NCBI RefSeq assembly: GCF_937898475.1
Contig: NZ_CALEJS010000037.1
Location: forward strand, 1 to 64,000
DNA length: 64,000 bases
Direction: 5' to 3'
Source of the DNA: an uncultured Chitinophaga sp.
GTDB taxonomy: Bacteria; Bacteroidota; Bacteroidia; Chitinophagales; Chitinophagaceae
Part shown: positions 43,368 through 52,621 of the stretch, piece by piece
Position numbering within the stretch: position 1 is the stretch's first letter
Layout of the letters: each line of letters begins with the position of its first letter
Notes under the pieces: generated by a model
Told to the model about the DNA's origin: nothing
What the model saw: the letters and a program-made list of their open reading frames with translations, nothing else
Databases searched by the model: none
Program-made: the position numbers and the translations under genes

Positions 43368-44225
43368 TTAAGCGGTTTCCTTCAGCTCCTGTTTGGCCAT
43401 TTCCCAGCCGATGATGGCTTTTTTGCGGACGGCGCCCCAGTGGTACTCACCGGGGATGCCTTCCTGGCGGATCACGCGGTGGCAGGGTATCAGCCAGGCT
43501 ACCGGGTTGTTACCGATGGCGGTACCTACGGCGCGCGAGGCGTTGGGGTGTCCAATGCTGCGGGCTATCTGCCGATAGGTGGACACGGCTCCGGGCGGGA
43601 TCTGCAGGAGGGCCTGCCATACCTTTACCTGGAAATTAGTGCCCTGCACCAGGAGGTGCAGCTTACCGGCGGGTAAAGATCCTTCGGGAAAGATCTGCTG
43701 AATATAGGCAGCCGTAGCTTCCTGTCCGGGTACGATGGTTGCAAACGCCCAGCGTTGTCTGAAATGCTCCAGCGCGGCCTGCTCCTCCCCTGCTTCTACG
43801 AAGCTGAGTCCGCAGACGCCACGGGAGGTAACGGCAATAAAACATTTGCCGAAAGGCGTATCATGGTAGCCGTACTGTATGGTAAGCCCCGCGCCTGCAT
43901 TGCGGAACTCGTGGGGGGTGACGGCCTCTATGTTCACGAACAGATCGTACACGCGGGACTGGCTGGATAAGCCCGCCCATTCTGCTGCTTCTATCAGGTT
44001 GGCACTTTCAGCCAGCCTGTTTTTCAGGTAGGAGGTAGTTAAATACTGCAGGAACTTCTTGGGGCTGACACCTGCCCAGGCGCTGAACAGGCGCTGAAAA
44101 TGGAAAGGGCTCAGGTGCACCTGCGCCGCTACCTCGTCCAGGTCTGGCTGTTCCAAGAAATGCTCAGACAGGTATCCGATAGCCGTGGCTATCCGCTCAT
44201 AGTTCATTTTTTCCTGTGTTTCCAT
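43368..44225 (-). CDS. AraC regulator fused to O6-methylguanine-DNA methyltransferase (Ada-like)
   Basis: 285 residues from ATG 44225; the upstream in-frame start at 44249 is TTG. Residues 1-95 form the AraC pair (ATAIGYLSEHFLEQPDLDEVAAQVHLSPFHFQRLF). The rest is the Ogt domain with the active-site motif IPCHRVIR, Cys248. It transfers methyl groups from O6-methylguanine to that Cys. Unlike E. coli Ada, the N-terminal phosphotriester-sensing Cys domain is missing, so how transcription is switched is unclear. No alkA next to it. Confidence 0.92.
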   Translation of the reverse strand: METQEKMNYERIATAIGYLSEHFLEQPDLDEVAAQVHLSPFHFQRLFSAWAGVSPKKFLQYLTTSYLKNRLAESANLIEAAEWAGLSSQSRVYDLFVNIEAVTPHEFRNAGAGLTIQYGYHDTPFGKCFIAVTSRGVCGLSFVEAGEEQAALEHFRQRWAFATIVPGQEATAAYIQQIFPEGSLPAGKLHLLVQGTNFQVKVWQALLQIPPGAVSTYRQIARSIGHPNASRAVGTAIGNNPVAWLIPCHRVIRQEGIPGEYHWGAVRKKAIIGWEMAKQELKETA

Positions 44226-44397
44226 TGTATTGCAATTGTAATATCGCAAAAGTAGGCCAGATTGGAAGGGGGATCAACCTGCTTTTTGCGGAGATGCCGT
44301 TATAATTGTTGGATTTTATAAGCGCTGATGATCACACCGATCTGAATATTAGCATACTCCTAACAACGGGCGGCTAGCGACTACCGACTTTTAAGCG

Positions 44398-44405
44398 TAA
44401 CTTTG
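44398..44405 (+). promoter_or_regulatory. Bacteroidota -7 element for hxpB
   Basis: TAACTTTG, a perfect TAnnTTTG box, lies 22 bases before the start codon. The implied leader is about 15 bases. Confidence 0.5.
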
Positions 44406-44426
44406 CGGCGCAAACAGACAAGTACT

Positions 44427-45083
44427 ATGATGAACACGGTGATTTTTGACATGGATGGCCTATTGATTGATTCTGAACCACTTTGGGGGATCGCTATGCG
44501 GGAGGTATTCGCTACAGTAGGCGTGGAGCTCAGTTCGGAGCTCAGCTCCCTGACCACGGGGCTGCGTACGGTAGAAGTGGTGGACTACTGGCATAACTAT
44601 TTCAAGTGGAACGGTAAAAGCAAGGAGCAGGTCACCACAGAGATCATTGACGCGGTAACCGCCAAAATACTGGCCCAGGGCAACGCCATGGACGGTTTGC
44701 ATTATATACTGGAATATTTCCGTGGAAAGGACTGGAAGATCGGACTGGCCTCCTCCTCTCCTATGCGTTTGATCAAATCTGCCCTGGATCACCTGGATAT
44801 CAGTCCTTATTTTCACGCTGTCTGCTCCGCCGAATTTGAATCACACGGTAAACCCCACCCCGCGGTATACCTGGCCTGCGCCAAAGCGCTGAATGCCGAT
44901 CCGCTGCATTGCCTGGCCTTTGAAGATTCTGTTACCGGTATGGTCGCCGCCAAGGCTGCCCGCATGAAAGTGGTGGTAGTACCGGAAGCGCATAAACGCA
45001 GCGATAAACGCTATGCGCTGGCAGACCTTCAACTGGACTCGCTGAGAGCGTTCAATGACGAGCGGCTGAAACTGCTGCTGTAA
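44427..45083 (+). CDS. hxpB: HAD-family hexitol/sugar phosphatase (HxpB/YniC-like)
   Basis: 218 residues from ATG 44427; an upstream ATG at 44403 lies on the promoter. HAD motifs: DMDGLL (Asp8 nucleophile, Asp10), SSSPM, and GKPHP with FEDSVTGMVAAKAARMKVVVVP. The last segment follows E. coli YniC (HxpB) closely, a phosphatase for 2-deoxyglucose-6-phosphate and hexitol phosphates. The cap domain is the C1 helical type. It is a detoxifying or overflow enzyme by analogy. Confidence 0.85.
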   Translation: MMNTVIFDMDGLLIDSEPLWGIAMREVFATVGVELSSELSSLTTGLRTVEVVDYWHNYFKWNGKSKEQVTTEIIDAVTAKILAQGNAMDGLHYILEYFRGKDWKIGLASSSPMRLIKSALDHLDISPYFHAVCSAEFESHGKPHPAVYLACAKALNADPLHCLAFEDSVTGMVAAKAARMKVVVVPEAHKRSDKRYALADLQLDSLRAFNDERLKLLL

Positions 45084-45147
45084 CACTCACACACCTTCAC
45101 TACGGTTATGGCCCGGATTTTATGCCGGCGATCTGCACCTGTTCCCA

Positions 45148-47847
45148 TCAGCGCGATGCGGTAAAATGGTGCTCACCGGAGCCTGCATTTATGACCTTGT
45201 TGCTGCCCGGCAGCACTACCCTGGCCTTTGTGTTGGCAGGCAGCCTCAGATCCAGTGTGAACTGCTTACCTTTTTTACGCCAGTGCACCTCCACCCTGCC
45301 ATGCGGGGTTTCAAAACCTGCCTTTACCCAATCTATGCCGTCTACAGGTTGCGGCGCAATCTCCAATGTAGAAAAGCCGATATCATTATCCGCCTGGCGG
45401 ATGCCTGCGAGGCCGTTATATAACCATTCCATCAGGTGCCCCAGCATCATGTGGTTGTTAGACACAAAACGAAGCGCCGGCCAGGATTCTGTCAGCGCCG
45501 TAGCGCCGTGCTTCAGCTGGAAAGCGTAACCCGGCACATCATCGCGGTTGTTCATATCATATAACAATTGCGATTGTCCGTTATTGCTCAGCACATTCAC
45601 CAGGTAATGATAGCCGATATCCCCGGCAGTAAGTTTGAAGTTACCGCTGCGGATGGAATCTGCGAGATTGCTGATCACTTTATCCCGGTATTGTTTATCT
45701 GCAAGGCCCGTGTACAGGGGCATGGCGTAGGCTGTTTGGCTGCCGGTGGCATACACGCCGGTGGCGGGGTTGAAGAACCTGTTATTAAAAGCCAGTTTTA
45801 TACTGTCGGCCAGCAGCGTATAGTGCCGTTCGTCAGCGGTTTTGCCTAAGGCATGCGCTATTTTTGCCATCACGTCAGCGTCCTGGAAATAGATAGCCGT
45901 AGCCGTTAGTGAGAGCGGAGTAAGCTGTGCATAGCCTGGACGGCCGGGCCCCATATCGAACCAGTCGCCCAGGCCATAATCCAGTATATGACCATTTGAG
46001 CGCTGGCGGAGGTATGTCAGGTAGCGCTGCATCATATTATAAGCCCTGTTCAATACCTGTTTGTCGCCATACCAGGTGTAGAGAAACCAGGGTATCTGTA
46101 TACTGGCGCTGCCCCACTCAGGCGAGTCGCGGAAGCCGCCGTCGAACACTACGTATTCCGGGGCAATATCCGGCACCAGGCCATCGGGAGTCTGTGCGGC
46201 GATCATATCATCCACTGTTTTATTGTAGAGGTGCAGGATATCGTAGTTATAACCTACACAGGCGCGCAGCAGGTAGGTTTGCTCCAGCCAGCCGAGCTTT
46301 TCACGGTGGGGACAATCGGTGGATACGCTTGCCATATTGCTGCGGATAGCCCAATTGATCAGGCTATGTATCCTGTTGAACAGTGTATCTGAACATTCAA
46401 AACTACCGGCGGCAGGTGCGCTGTTGCGGGTATGCAGGAAGGTAATGTCCTGTAACCGGGCTGAGTCGCCGGGCTTGAAATCGTTCACCGGCACGGCGCC
46501 TTCTACCATGGCATAGCGGAAGCCATAATAAGTAAAGCGGGGCGTCCATTCTTCCACCCCATCACCTTTAAGTGTATACGAAAAATAATAAGGGGAGCCG
46601 CTGGCCTTCTGGTAGGGCTCTCCGTTGTCGTCCAGCAATTCGGCGGGCGTGATGCGTACCGTTGCGCCTTTGAGGCCTTTTACCTTCAGGCGGATGATGC
46701 CGGAAGCATTCTGACCGAAGTCTGCCACATATTTTCCTGTTTTGGAAATAGCCGCTGTTTTCACCGCGAAGGAATCCATTACCTGTAGCGGATAAGCCAT
46801 CTGGGCATGCATTTCACCGCCGGGGCTTTGTACCTGCAGTGCCGGACGCCAGGCTGCATCATTAAAGCCTGCCTGGCACCACCCGCTTTGTTCCAGGTTG
46901 GCGTTATAATCTTCCCCGCCATATATGCTGTTGAAAACAACCGGTGAGGGCGCTGTTTTCCAGGAGTTGTCTGTCACGATCTCACCGGAAGAACCGTCGG
47001 TATACCGGATGAGCAGTTTAAGCCGCAGCATGGGGTAACCTTGTGCGATCACGAGTTTACGGTAACGCTCGCGGTTGATATTGAGAAAGCCATTGCCAAC
47101 GATGGCGCCAATGACATTCTCCTGCTGCTGCAGCTGTTCGGTGATATCAAATGTATTGTACAAGCAGGTTTTGGAGTAGGTGGTCCAGCCGGGCGCCAGG
47201 AAATCATTGCCCACCTTTTTACCATTGAGGTACAGTTCATAGTGCCCCAGGCCGCTGACAAATACCAGGGCCTGTTGCACCCTTTTCTCTATCGGGAAAG
47301 ATTTGCGCAGGTAGGGCGACAGGGAACGCTTCAGCGCTTTATCCCCCAGCTTATTGCCGCTGCCGTGCACACCGGGGTACACAACCATCGTATCCGGCAG
47401 GGCTTCATAGCCTATCCATTGGGCCGATGACCATTCCTGCTGATGGAGGATACCGGTGATAAAGTGATCGCCCAGGGGGGCTACCGGGCCTTTGTTGGTT
47501 TCGACTTCCACCTTCCAGTAGACCGTGGCAGCGCTTTTCAGGGGTTTGCCCCTATAAGGAATAAAAACGCTGTTGGCTGAGGCGATCTTCCCGGAGTTCC
47601 AGAGATCGGGAGTGGAGTTCAGCAGCTGCGGGGAGCTGGCTACGAGGATGCGGTAACTTGTCTGCACCACGTTCTTTGCGGTGGAAGCCAGTTTCCAGCT
47701 AAAGACGGGATGTGCGCGGTCTATACCAACGGGCGACTGCTTTGCTTCGCAGCGGAGGTCCTGCAGGGTAACGGGCTGGGCAAAGCCCAATTGCGAGCAT
47801 AGTAATAGTAAGAGGATACTTACGTGGAAATAGTGTTTCAGTATCAT
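45148..47847 (-). CDS. Secreted alpha-L-rhamnosidase (GH78)
   Basis: 899 residues. Signal peptide (about 1-24, LLLLCSQLGFAQP). Two N-terminal beta-sandwich domains (VQQALVFVSGLGHYELYLNGKKVG), then the (alpha/alpha)6 catalytic barrel: STDCPHREKLGWLEQTYLLR, where the conserved Glu residues lie, followed by GFRDSPEWGSASIQIPWF and a C-terminal beta-sandwich (GRVEVHWRKKGKQFTLDLRLPANT). It removes terminal alpha-L-rhamnose from plant or bacterial polysaccharides. No SusC/D pair or other glycosidase next to it. It stops just before the AT-poor gap after hxpB. Confidence 0.93.
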   Translation of the reverse strand: MILKHYFHVSILLLLLCSQLGFAQPVTLQDLRCEAKQSPVGIDRAHPVFSWKLASTAKNVVQTSYRILVASSPQLLNSTPDLWNSGKIASANSVFIPYRGKPLKSAATVYWKVEVETNKGPVAPLGDHFITGILHQQEWSSAQWIGYEALPDTMVVYPGVHGSGNKLGDKALKRSLSPYLRKSFPIEKRVQQALVFVSGLGHYELYLNGKKVGNDFLAPGWTTYSKTCLYNTFDITEQLQQQENVIGAIVGNGFLNINRERYRKLVIAQGYPMLRLKLLIRYTDGSSGEIVTDNSWKTAPSPVVFNSIYGGEDYNANLEQSGWCQAGFNDAAWRPALQVQSPGGEMHAQMAYPLQVMDSFAVKTAAISKTGKYVADFGQNASGIIRLKVKGLKGATVRITPAELLDDNGEPYQKASGSPYYFSYTLKGDGVEEWTPRFTYYGFRYAMVEGAVPVNDFKPGDSARLQDITFLHTRNSAPAAGSFECSDTLFNRIHSLINWAIRSNMASVSTDCPHREKLGWLEQTYLLRACVGYNYDILHLYNKTVDDMIAAQTPDGLVPDIAPEYVVFDGGFRDSPEWGSASIQIPWFLYTWYGDKQVLNRAYNMMQRYLTYLRQRSNGHILDYGLGDWFDMGPGRPGYAQLTPLSLTATAIYFQDADVMAKIAHALGKTADERHYTLLADSIKLAFNNRFFNPATGVYATGSQTAYAMPLYTGLADKQYRDKVISNLADSIRSGNFKLTAGDIGYHYLVNVLSNNGQSQLLYDMNNRDDVPGYAFQLKHGATALTESWPALRFVSNNHMMLGHLMEWLYNGLAGIRQADNDIGFSTLEIAPQPVDGIDWVKAGFETPHGRVEVHWRKKGKQFTLDLRLPANTKARVVLPGSNKVINAGSGEHHFTASR

Positions 47848-47972
47848 GCTGTTGTTGCTTAAGGTATGTTGATGTCAACGGTCCTGTGGGGGCTGAATGT
47901 AATAATAAGCCTGCAAAAAACTAACCTCTGCTGTCATAGGGCGGGTGATCAGGTGGCAACATGGGGCAAAAA

Positions 47973-48004
47973 AAAATCCCTTCCCGTAAACGGGAAGGGA
48001 TTTT
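47973..48004. terminator. Intrinsic terminator after rpsA
   Basis: A perfect 14-bp stem, AAAATCCCTTCCCG (47973-47986) with CGGGAAGGGATTTT (47991-48004), around TAAA. On the minus strand, the rpsA direction, more Ts follow. Confidence 0.95.
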
Positions 48005-48027
48005 ATATGAGCGTTTGAAGCTTCAGA

Positions 48028-49935
48028 TTACTGCTGGTCGCCTTCTTTCTTCTCGCCGCCTTCAGATTGCTTCAGCTTTTCCCTCAGTTCGGCCAGTGCG
48101 CCAAGGTCGCCCAGAGTAGCTTTTTCTACTTTGCTCTGGATGTTCTTCACTGCCTTACGGGTTTTGTCAGCATCTGCTCTCTTTTCTTTGGCAACGGCTT
48201 CTTTTTCTTCTGCTTTAGCCTGTTCCCAAACCCTTGTATGAGATACCAGGATACGTTTTTCGCTGCGGTCGAATTCGATGATCATGAATTCTTTCACATC
48301 TTCCACGTTGATGGGTTTCTCATCTTCAGTTCTGAGGTGGCGTGCAGGAGCGTAAGCTTCCAGGCCATATTGCAGCTGAACGGTAGCGCCTTTCTCATCT
48401 TTCTTCACTACAGTTCCTTCATGCAGCGAACCGATGGGGAATATAGTTTCGAAAGTGTTCCAGGGATCTTCCTCGATCTGTTTGTGACCAAGGCTCAGCT
48501 TGCGGTTGTCTTTATCGATACCCAGGATAACTACTTCTATTTCGTTACCTACTTTAGTGTACTCACTGGGGTGGTTAAAGCGTTTGATCCAGCTCAGGTC
48601 GGAGATGTGGATCATACCGCCGATACCTGTTTCCAGCTCTACGAATACGCCATAAGGAGTGATGTTCTTCACGATACCTTTGTGACGGCTGTCGAGCGGG
48701 AATTTGGTTTCGATAGTAGCCCAGGGATCTTCGGTGAGTTGTTTGATGGACAGGCTCATCTTACGCTCATCTTTGCTCAGGGTAACTACTACTGCTTCGT
48801 ATTCTTCGCCTAATTTGAAGAATTCTTTTGCATTGATAGGAGTAGAAGCCCAGGAGATCTCGGAAACGTGTACCAGGCCTTCTACGCCGGGCAGGATTTC
48901 GAGGAACGCGCCGTAATCTTCGATGTTCACCACTTTACCTTTCACTTTAGCACCTTCGGTGATGTGAGCGGGTAAAGTATCCCACGGATGCGGGGTCAGT
49001 TGTTTGTAACCGAGGCTGATACGTTTTTTCTCGTCGTCGAAGTCGAGTACCACCACATTGATCTTCTGATCCATCTGGAGTATTTCGCTCGGGTGAGATA
49101 TACGTCCCCAGCTGATATCGGTGATGTATAACAGACCATCGAGGCCGCCCAGGTCGATAAACGCGCCAAAGTCGGTGATGTTCTTGATGGTACCTTCCAA
49201 TACCTGGCCTTTTTCCAGTTTGGAGATGATATCCACTCTCTGTTGTTCGATATCGCTTTCGATGAGTGCTTTGTGGGAAACTACGGCGTTGCGGATGGCT
49301 TCGTTCACTTTCACCACCTTGAACTCCATGGTTTTGCCTACAAACTGGTCGTAGTCTGTTACCGGTTTCACATCGATCTGGGAACCGGGCAGGAATGTTT
49401 CCATACCGTAAACATCTACGATCAGGCCGCCTTTGGTTTTGCTGGTAACGATACCAGTAACCACTTCGCCTGTTTTGTAAACTTCCACGATCTTTTCCCA
49501 TGCACGTTGCTGGCGCGCCTGTTTGCGGCTCAGGTGCAGGTTACCGTCGCGGTCTTCTTTTTCTACAACGAGTACTTCCACTTCGTCGCCCACTTTAACG
49601 CCGGGCAGGTCGCGGAATTCGTTGAGGGAGATCAGACCGTCGGATTTGAAGCCGATGTTGATCACGGCATCGGTTTTGGTTAAACCAACCACTGTACCGT
49701 TGATCAGGCCATTCTCCTCGATCACCTTAAAGGTGCTCTCGTACGTCTGGTCGTACTTTACTTTTTCTTCTTTGCTGTAAGAAGATACGTTACGTTTGTC
49801 TACGCTCCAATCGAAGTCATCGTGAGCGGTAACGGCAACAGGAGCATTTGGTGTCGCTGTTTCTGCCGCGGCAGGTGCTGCCTGCGGAGCCTGTTGTTCA
49901 GCGTTTTGTTCGTTAGTAATGTTGTTTTCTGCCAA
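48028..49935 (-). CDS. rpsA: 30S ribosomal protein S1
   Basis: 635 residues; binds mRNA leaders on the 30S subunit, important in a phylum that largely lacks Shine-Dalgarno sites. Six S1 RNA-binding domains are visible at about 77-140, 158-225, 242-312, 328-398, 413-485 and 500-565 (for example GTIKNITDFGAFIDLGGLDG and GKVVNIEDYGAFLEI). An Ala/Gln/Pro-rich N-terminal region and a highly charged C-terminal tail extend it beyond E. coli S1 (557). TATCTTTG 88 bases upstream is the likely -7 box. Confidence 0.96.
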   Translation of the reverse strand: MAENNITNEQNAEQQAPQAAPAAAETATPNAPVAVTAHDDFDWSVDKRNVSSYSKEEKVKYDQTYESTFKVIEENGLINGTVVGLTKTDAVINIGFKSDGLISLNEFRDLPGVKVGDEVEVLVVEKEDRDGNLHLSRKQARQQRAWEKIVEVYKTGEVVTGIVTSKTKGGLIVDVYGMETFLPGSQIDVKPVTDYDQFVGKTMEFKVVKVNEAIRNAVVSHKALIESDIEQQRVDIISKLEKGQVLEGTIKNITDFGAFIDLGGLDGLLYITDISWGRISHPSEILQMDQKINVVVLDFDDEKKRISLGYKQLTPHPWDTLPAHITEGAKVKGKVVNIEDYGAFLEILPGVEGLVHVSEISWASTPINAKEFFKLGEEYEAVVVTLSKDERKMSLSIKQLTEDPWATIETKFPLDSRHKGIVKNITPYGVFVELETGIGGMIHISDLSWIKRFNHPSEYTKVGNEIEVVILGIDKDNRKLSLGHKQIEEDPWNTFETIFPIGSLHEGTVVKKDEKGATVQLQYGLEAYAPARHLRTEDEKPINVEDVKEFMIIEFDRSEKRILVSHTRVWEQAKAEEKEAVAKEKRADADKTRKAVKNIQSKVEKATLGDLGALAELREKLKQSEGGEKKEGDQQ

Positions 49936-50022
49936 AATTTGGTTCCTCCATTTAATTTAATTTCCCAGGGCGTTAGCCTACCGATTAAGACCGGGACGGG
50001 CCACTACCCTTTAACGGGACGG

Positions 50023-50030
50023 CAAAGATA
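50023..50030 (-). promoter_or_regulatory. Bacteroidota -7 element for rpsA
   Basis: TATCTTTG on the minus strand fits TAnnTTTG. No clear -33 TTTG at the expected spacing. Confidence 0.45.
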
Positions 50031-50110
50031 CGTAAAAAAAGGGGCGGAACCCTTAATTTAGTGAAAATTTTTGGCCAACTCATTTGCCCGTTAAATAGTA
50101 ATTTTCAGTT

Positions 50111-51001
50111 ATGAACGGAACCTCTTTTCAATCGGATATTCGGTACTGGCTGAGACAAGGAAACACAGTTAACCACCTGCTTTTCTGGAATATAGCCATT
50201 TTTGTGGTCTTAGGCCTTTTACGCCTGATCGCTTATTTCAGCAGGGCGGGAGCTGTAGCTTTTACGTTTGTCTCAGACCAATTGGTGTTACACAGCAACC
50301 TGGAGGTATTGCTGAGAAAACCCTGGGGATTATTCACCTACATGTTTGCACACATTAACATTTTTCACATATTCTTCAATATGCTGAACCTGTATTGGTT
50401 TGGCAATCTTTTCCGGGATTTCCTGGGCAATAAGCGGATCCTGCCGCTCTATCTGCTGGGCGGCCTGATGGGCGGCGTACTGTATATGCTGAGCTTTAAC
50501 CTGCTGTTCCCCGCTGCGGTGAATCTGCCTTTGCTGGGCGCTTCTGCCGCCGTTATGTGCCTGCTGGTGGGCAGCGCCACCCTGATGCCCAACTACGAAA
50601 TAGGGCTGTTGCTGCTGGGCAGCGTCCGGCTGAAATGGCTTGCGATGGCCATTATAGTGCTTGACCTGATTTCCATCCCCCAGGGAAACATAGGCGGTAT
50701 CATTGCCCATATAGGCGGAGCCGCACTGGGATTCATATACATCCGTCTCCTGAAGAACGGTACAGACCTTTGCCAACCCCTGATGTGGGTGTTTGACGCC
50801 CTGTCTGGTGCAAATACCGCCAAACCTCGTCAGAAGCGCGCGTTCAAACCTAAAAAATCACCCCTGAAAGTGGTGAAGAAAGCCCAGGATGAAAACCGTC
50901 AGCTTAAACTGGACCAGCTGCTGGACAAGATCAACGAAAAAGGCATCGGCAGCCTGAGCCCGGAAGAACGGGCCTGGCTGGATAAGCACAGTAAGGAGTA
51001 G
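50111..51001 (+). CDS. Rhomboid-family intramembrane serine protease
   Basis: 296 residues. Six or seven hydrophobic helices; the catalytic Ser145 is in LLGASAAVM, His200 in GGIIAHIGG, and the L1 loop pattern FAHINIFHIFFNMLNLYWFG matches rhomboids. It cleaves transmembrane substrates within the bilayer; substrates unknown. After the barrel, residues 235-296 form a soluble, Lys-rich tail ending KINEKGIGSLSPEERAWL, a small helical hairpin shared by many Bacteroidota rhomboids (DUF6576 type). Single gene, head to head with rpsA. Confidence 0.92.
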   Translation: MNGTSFQSDIRYWLRQGNTVNHLLFWNIAIFVVLGLLRLIAYFSRAGAVAFTFVSDQLVLHSNLEVLLRKPWGLFTYMFAHINIFHIFFNMLNLYWFGNLFRDFLGNKRILPLYLLGGLMGGVLYMLSFNLLFPAAVNLPLLGASAAVMCLLVGSATLMPNYEIGLLLLGSVRLKWLAMAIIVLDLISIPQGNIGGIIAHIGGAALGFIYIRLLKNGTDLCQPLMWVFDALSGANTAKPRQKRAFKPKKSPLKVVKKAQDENRQLKLDQLLDKINEKGIGSLSPEERAWLDKHSKE

Positions 51002-51032
51002 CTGTTAGCTGCTGGCTGTTAGCTTTTAGCCT
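51002..51032. repeat. One arm of the GCTATTGGCTTTTAGC repeat family
   Basis: GCTGTTAGCTGCTGGCTGTT then AGCTTTTAGCC matches the arms at 21778 and 35434, starting directly after the rhomboid stop. No complementary arm follows. The rest of the gap (51061-51113) has CAACTGACAAG words like those before punA. Confidence 0.6.
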
Positions 51033-51133
51033 GGGTGCGGATAGGGTCAGGGGGGATTTTCCGGTGACCGGCAACTAACAGGCAACTGACAAGTAACAAA
51101 CAACAACTTGCAAGTAATGACTAAATTTGCAGC

Positions 51134-52363
51134 ATGAAGACATTTAACGTTCCCATTATATACCGCAGCCCACTCATTACCGCCATTAAAAACAAGCGCA
51201 AGCAGCAGGACAGGATGAAGAAGAATTTTAAGCCCACCGCGCTTGATTTTGGGGCGTTAAAGATATTACTGGCCCGGCACTTCGGGTTTTGCTACGGTGT
51301 GGAGAACGCCATTGAGATCGCTTTCAGGACCGTTGAAGAGAACCCCGGCAGGCGCATCTTTTTGCTCAGTGAGATGATCCATAATCCGCACGTGAATAAT
51401 GACCTGCTGGAGAAAGGCGTACAATTCATTATGGATACAGCCGGCAGACAGCTGGTGCCCTGGGAGGACCTGCAGCCGGATGATATTGTGATCATACCTG
51501 CCTTTGGCACTACCCTGGAGATAGAAGCCCGGCTGAATGAACTGGGCATTTCCCCTCTACAATACAATACCACCTGTCCTTTTGTGGAGCGGGTATGGAA
51601 TAAGGCCGAACAGATAGGCCAGAAAGACTATACCGTTATTGTACATGGTAAACCGGGGCATGAAGAAACCCGGGCCACTTTTTCTCATAGCCGGCATAAC
51701 ACGCCTACTGTGGTGGTAAAAGACATGGAGCAGGCAAAGATCCTGGGAGCGTTCATCAGCGGTGAGCGGCCTGCCGCAGAATTCGCGGAGCTGTTCAAAG
51801 GACAGTACTCTCCCGGTTTTAACGTGGAAACCGACCTGCAAAGGGTGGGTGTAGTGAACCAGACCACCATGCTGGCCACCGAAACCCAGGCCATAGCCGA
51901 CTACATCCGCAGCGTGATCATCAGCAAATATGCTGCTACGGAAGACAATGCGGCAGAACGTTTTGCCGATACCCGTGATACCTTATGCTATGCCACCAAT
52001 GACAACCAGAGTGCGGTGAACGGCCTTTTACAGGAAGACGCCGACCTGGCCATCGTTGTGGGCGGGTATAACAGTTCCAACACCTCTCACCTGGTGGAGC
52101 TGTGCGAAGAGAAACTGCCTACTTACTTTATCTCATCCGAAGAAAAGATCGTTTCTGCCAATGAGATCATGCACTGGGATTTCCATCACAAACAGGAGCT
52201 GCACAGCTTTCGTTTCCTGCCGGATCAAACGCCGGTGACCATTATGCTGACCAGCGGGGCTTCCTGCCCGGATGCGTTGGTGGAAGGCGTGATCCGTAAA
52301 CTGCTTGGGTTCTATGGGCTGGAGCATAAGGCGGATGAACTGGCGGCAGCGTGGACAAATTGA
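51134..52363 (+). CDS. ispH: 4-hydroxy-3-methylbut-2-enyl diphosphate reductase, long form
   Basis: 409 residues; last step of the MEP pathway, giving IPP and DMAPP. Iron-sulfur ligands Cys53 (HFGFCYGVENAI), Cys148 (YNTTCPFVERVW) and Cys378 (LTSGASCPDALVEG) are all in place. The length is about 90 residues more than E. coli IspH. The extra sequence, with GFNVETDLQRVGVVNQTTML and a further loop before the last Cys, resembles the long cyanobacterial and plant type. TAAATTTG (51122-51129) is a possible -7 box only five bases ahead of the start. Confidence 0.95.
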   Translation: MKTFNVPIIYRSPLITAIKNKRKQQDRMKKNFKPTALDFGALKILLARHFGFCYGVENAIEIAFRTVEENPGRRIFLLSEMIHNPHVNNDLLEKGVQFIMDTAGRQLVPWEDLQPDDIVIIPAFGTTLEIEARLNELGISPLQYNTTCPFVERVWNKAEQIGQKDYTVIVHGKPGHEETRATFSHSRHNTPTVVVKDMEQAKILGAFISGERPAAEFAELFKGQYSPGFNVETDLQRVGVVNQTTMLATETQAIADYIRSVIISKYAATEDNAAERFADTRDTLCYATNDNQSAVNGLLQEDADLAIVVGGYNSSNTSHLVELCEEKLPTYFISSEEKIVSANEIMHWDFHHKQELHSFRFLPDQTPVTIMLTSGASCPDALVEGVIRKLLGFYGLEHKADELAAAWTN

Positions 52364-52414
52364 TGGTGAAAGGGAAAGCCCTTAAATTGACATCGGTTGC
52401 AAATTATACTAATT

Positions 52415-52443
52415 AAAAAAGACACCTGTAAGGTGCCTTTTTT
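52415..52443 (+). terminator. Intrinsic terminator after ispH
   Basis: AAAAAG-A-CACCT (52416-52427) pairs with AGGTG-C-CTTTTT around GTA, with one mismatch and a seven-T tail. Confidence 0.8.
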
Positions 52444-52621
52444 CTTTGGGGCTACTCAATGCTAGTAATGCAGAGAAAAAAAGAGTTTATATAAATTTTA
52501 TATTGTGATCGTGTGACTTACTGAAACAAAAATACCTGATCTAAAAACCTTACACAACTCACATTTATTATCCGGCGGAGATTTTCAAATAAGTGGCGTA
52601 AAAACGGATAAATCCGGATAA

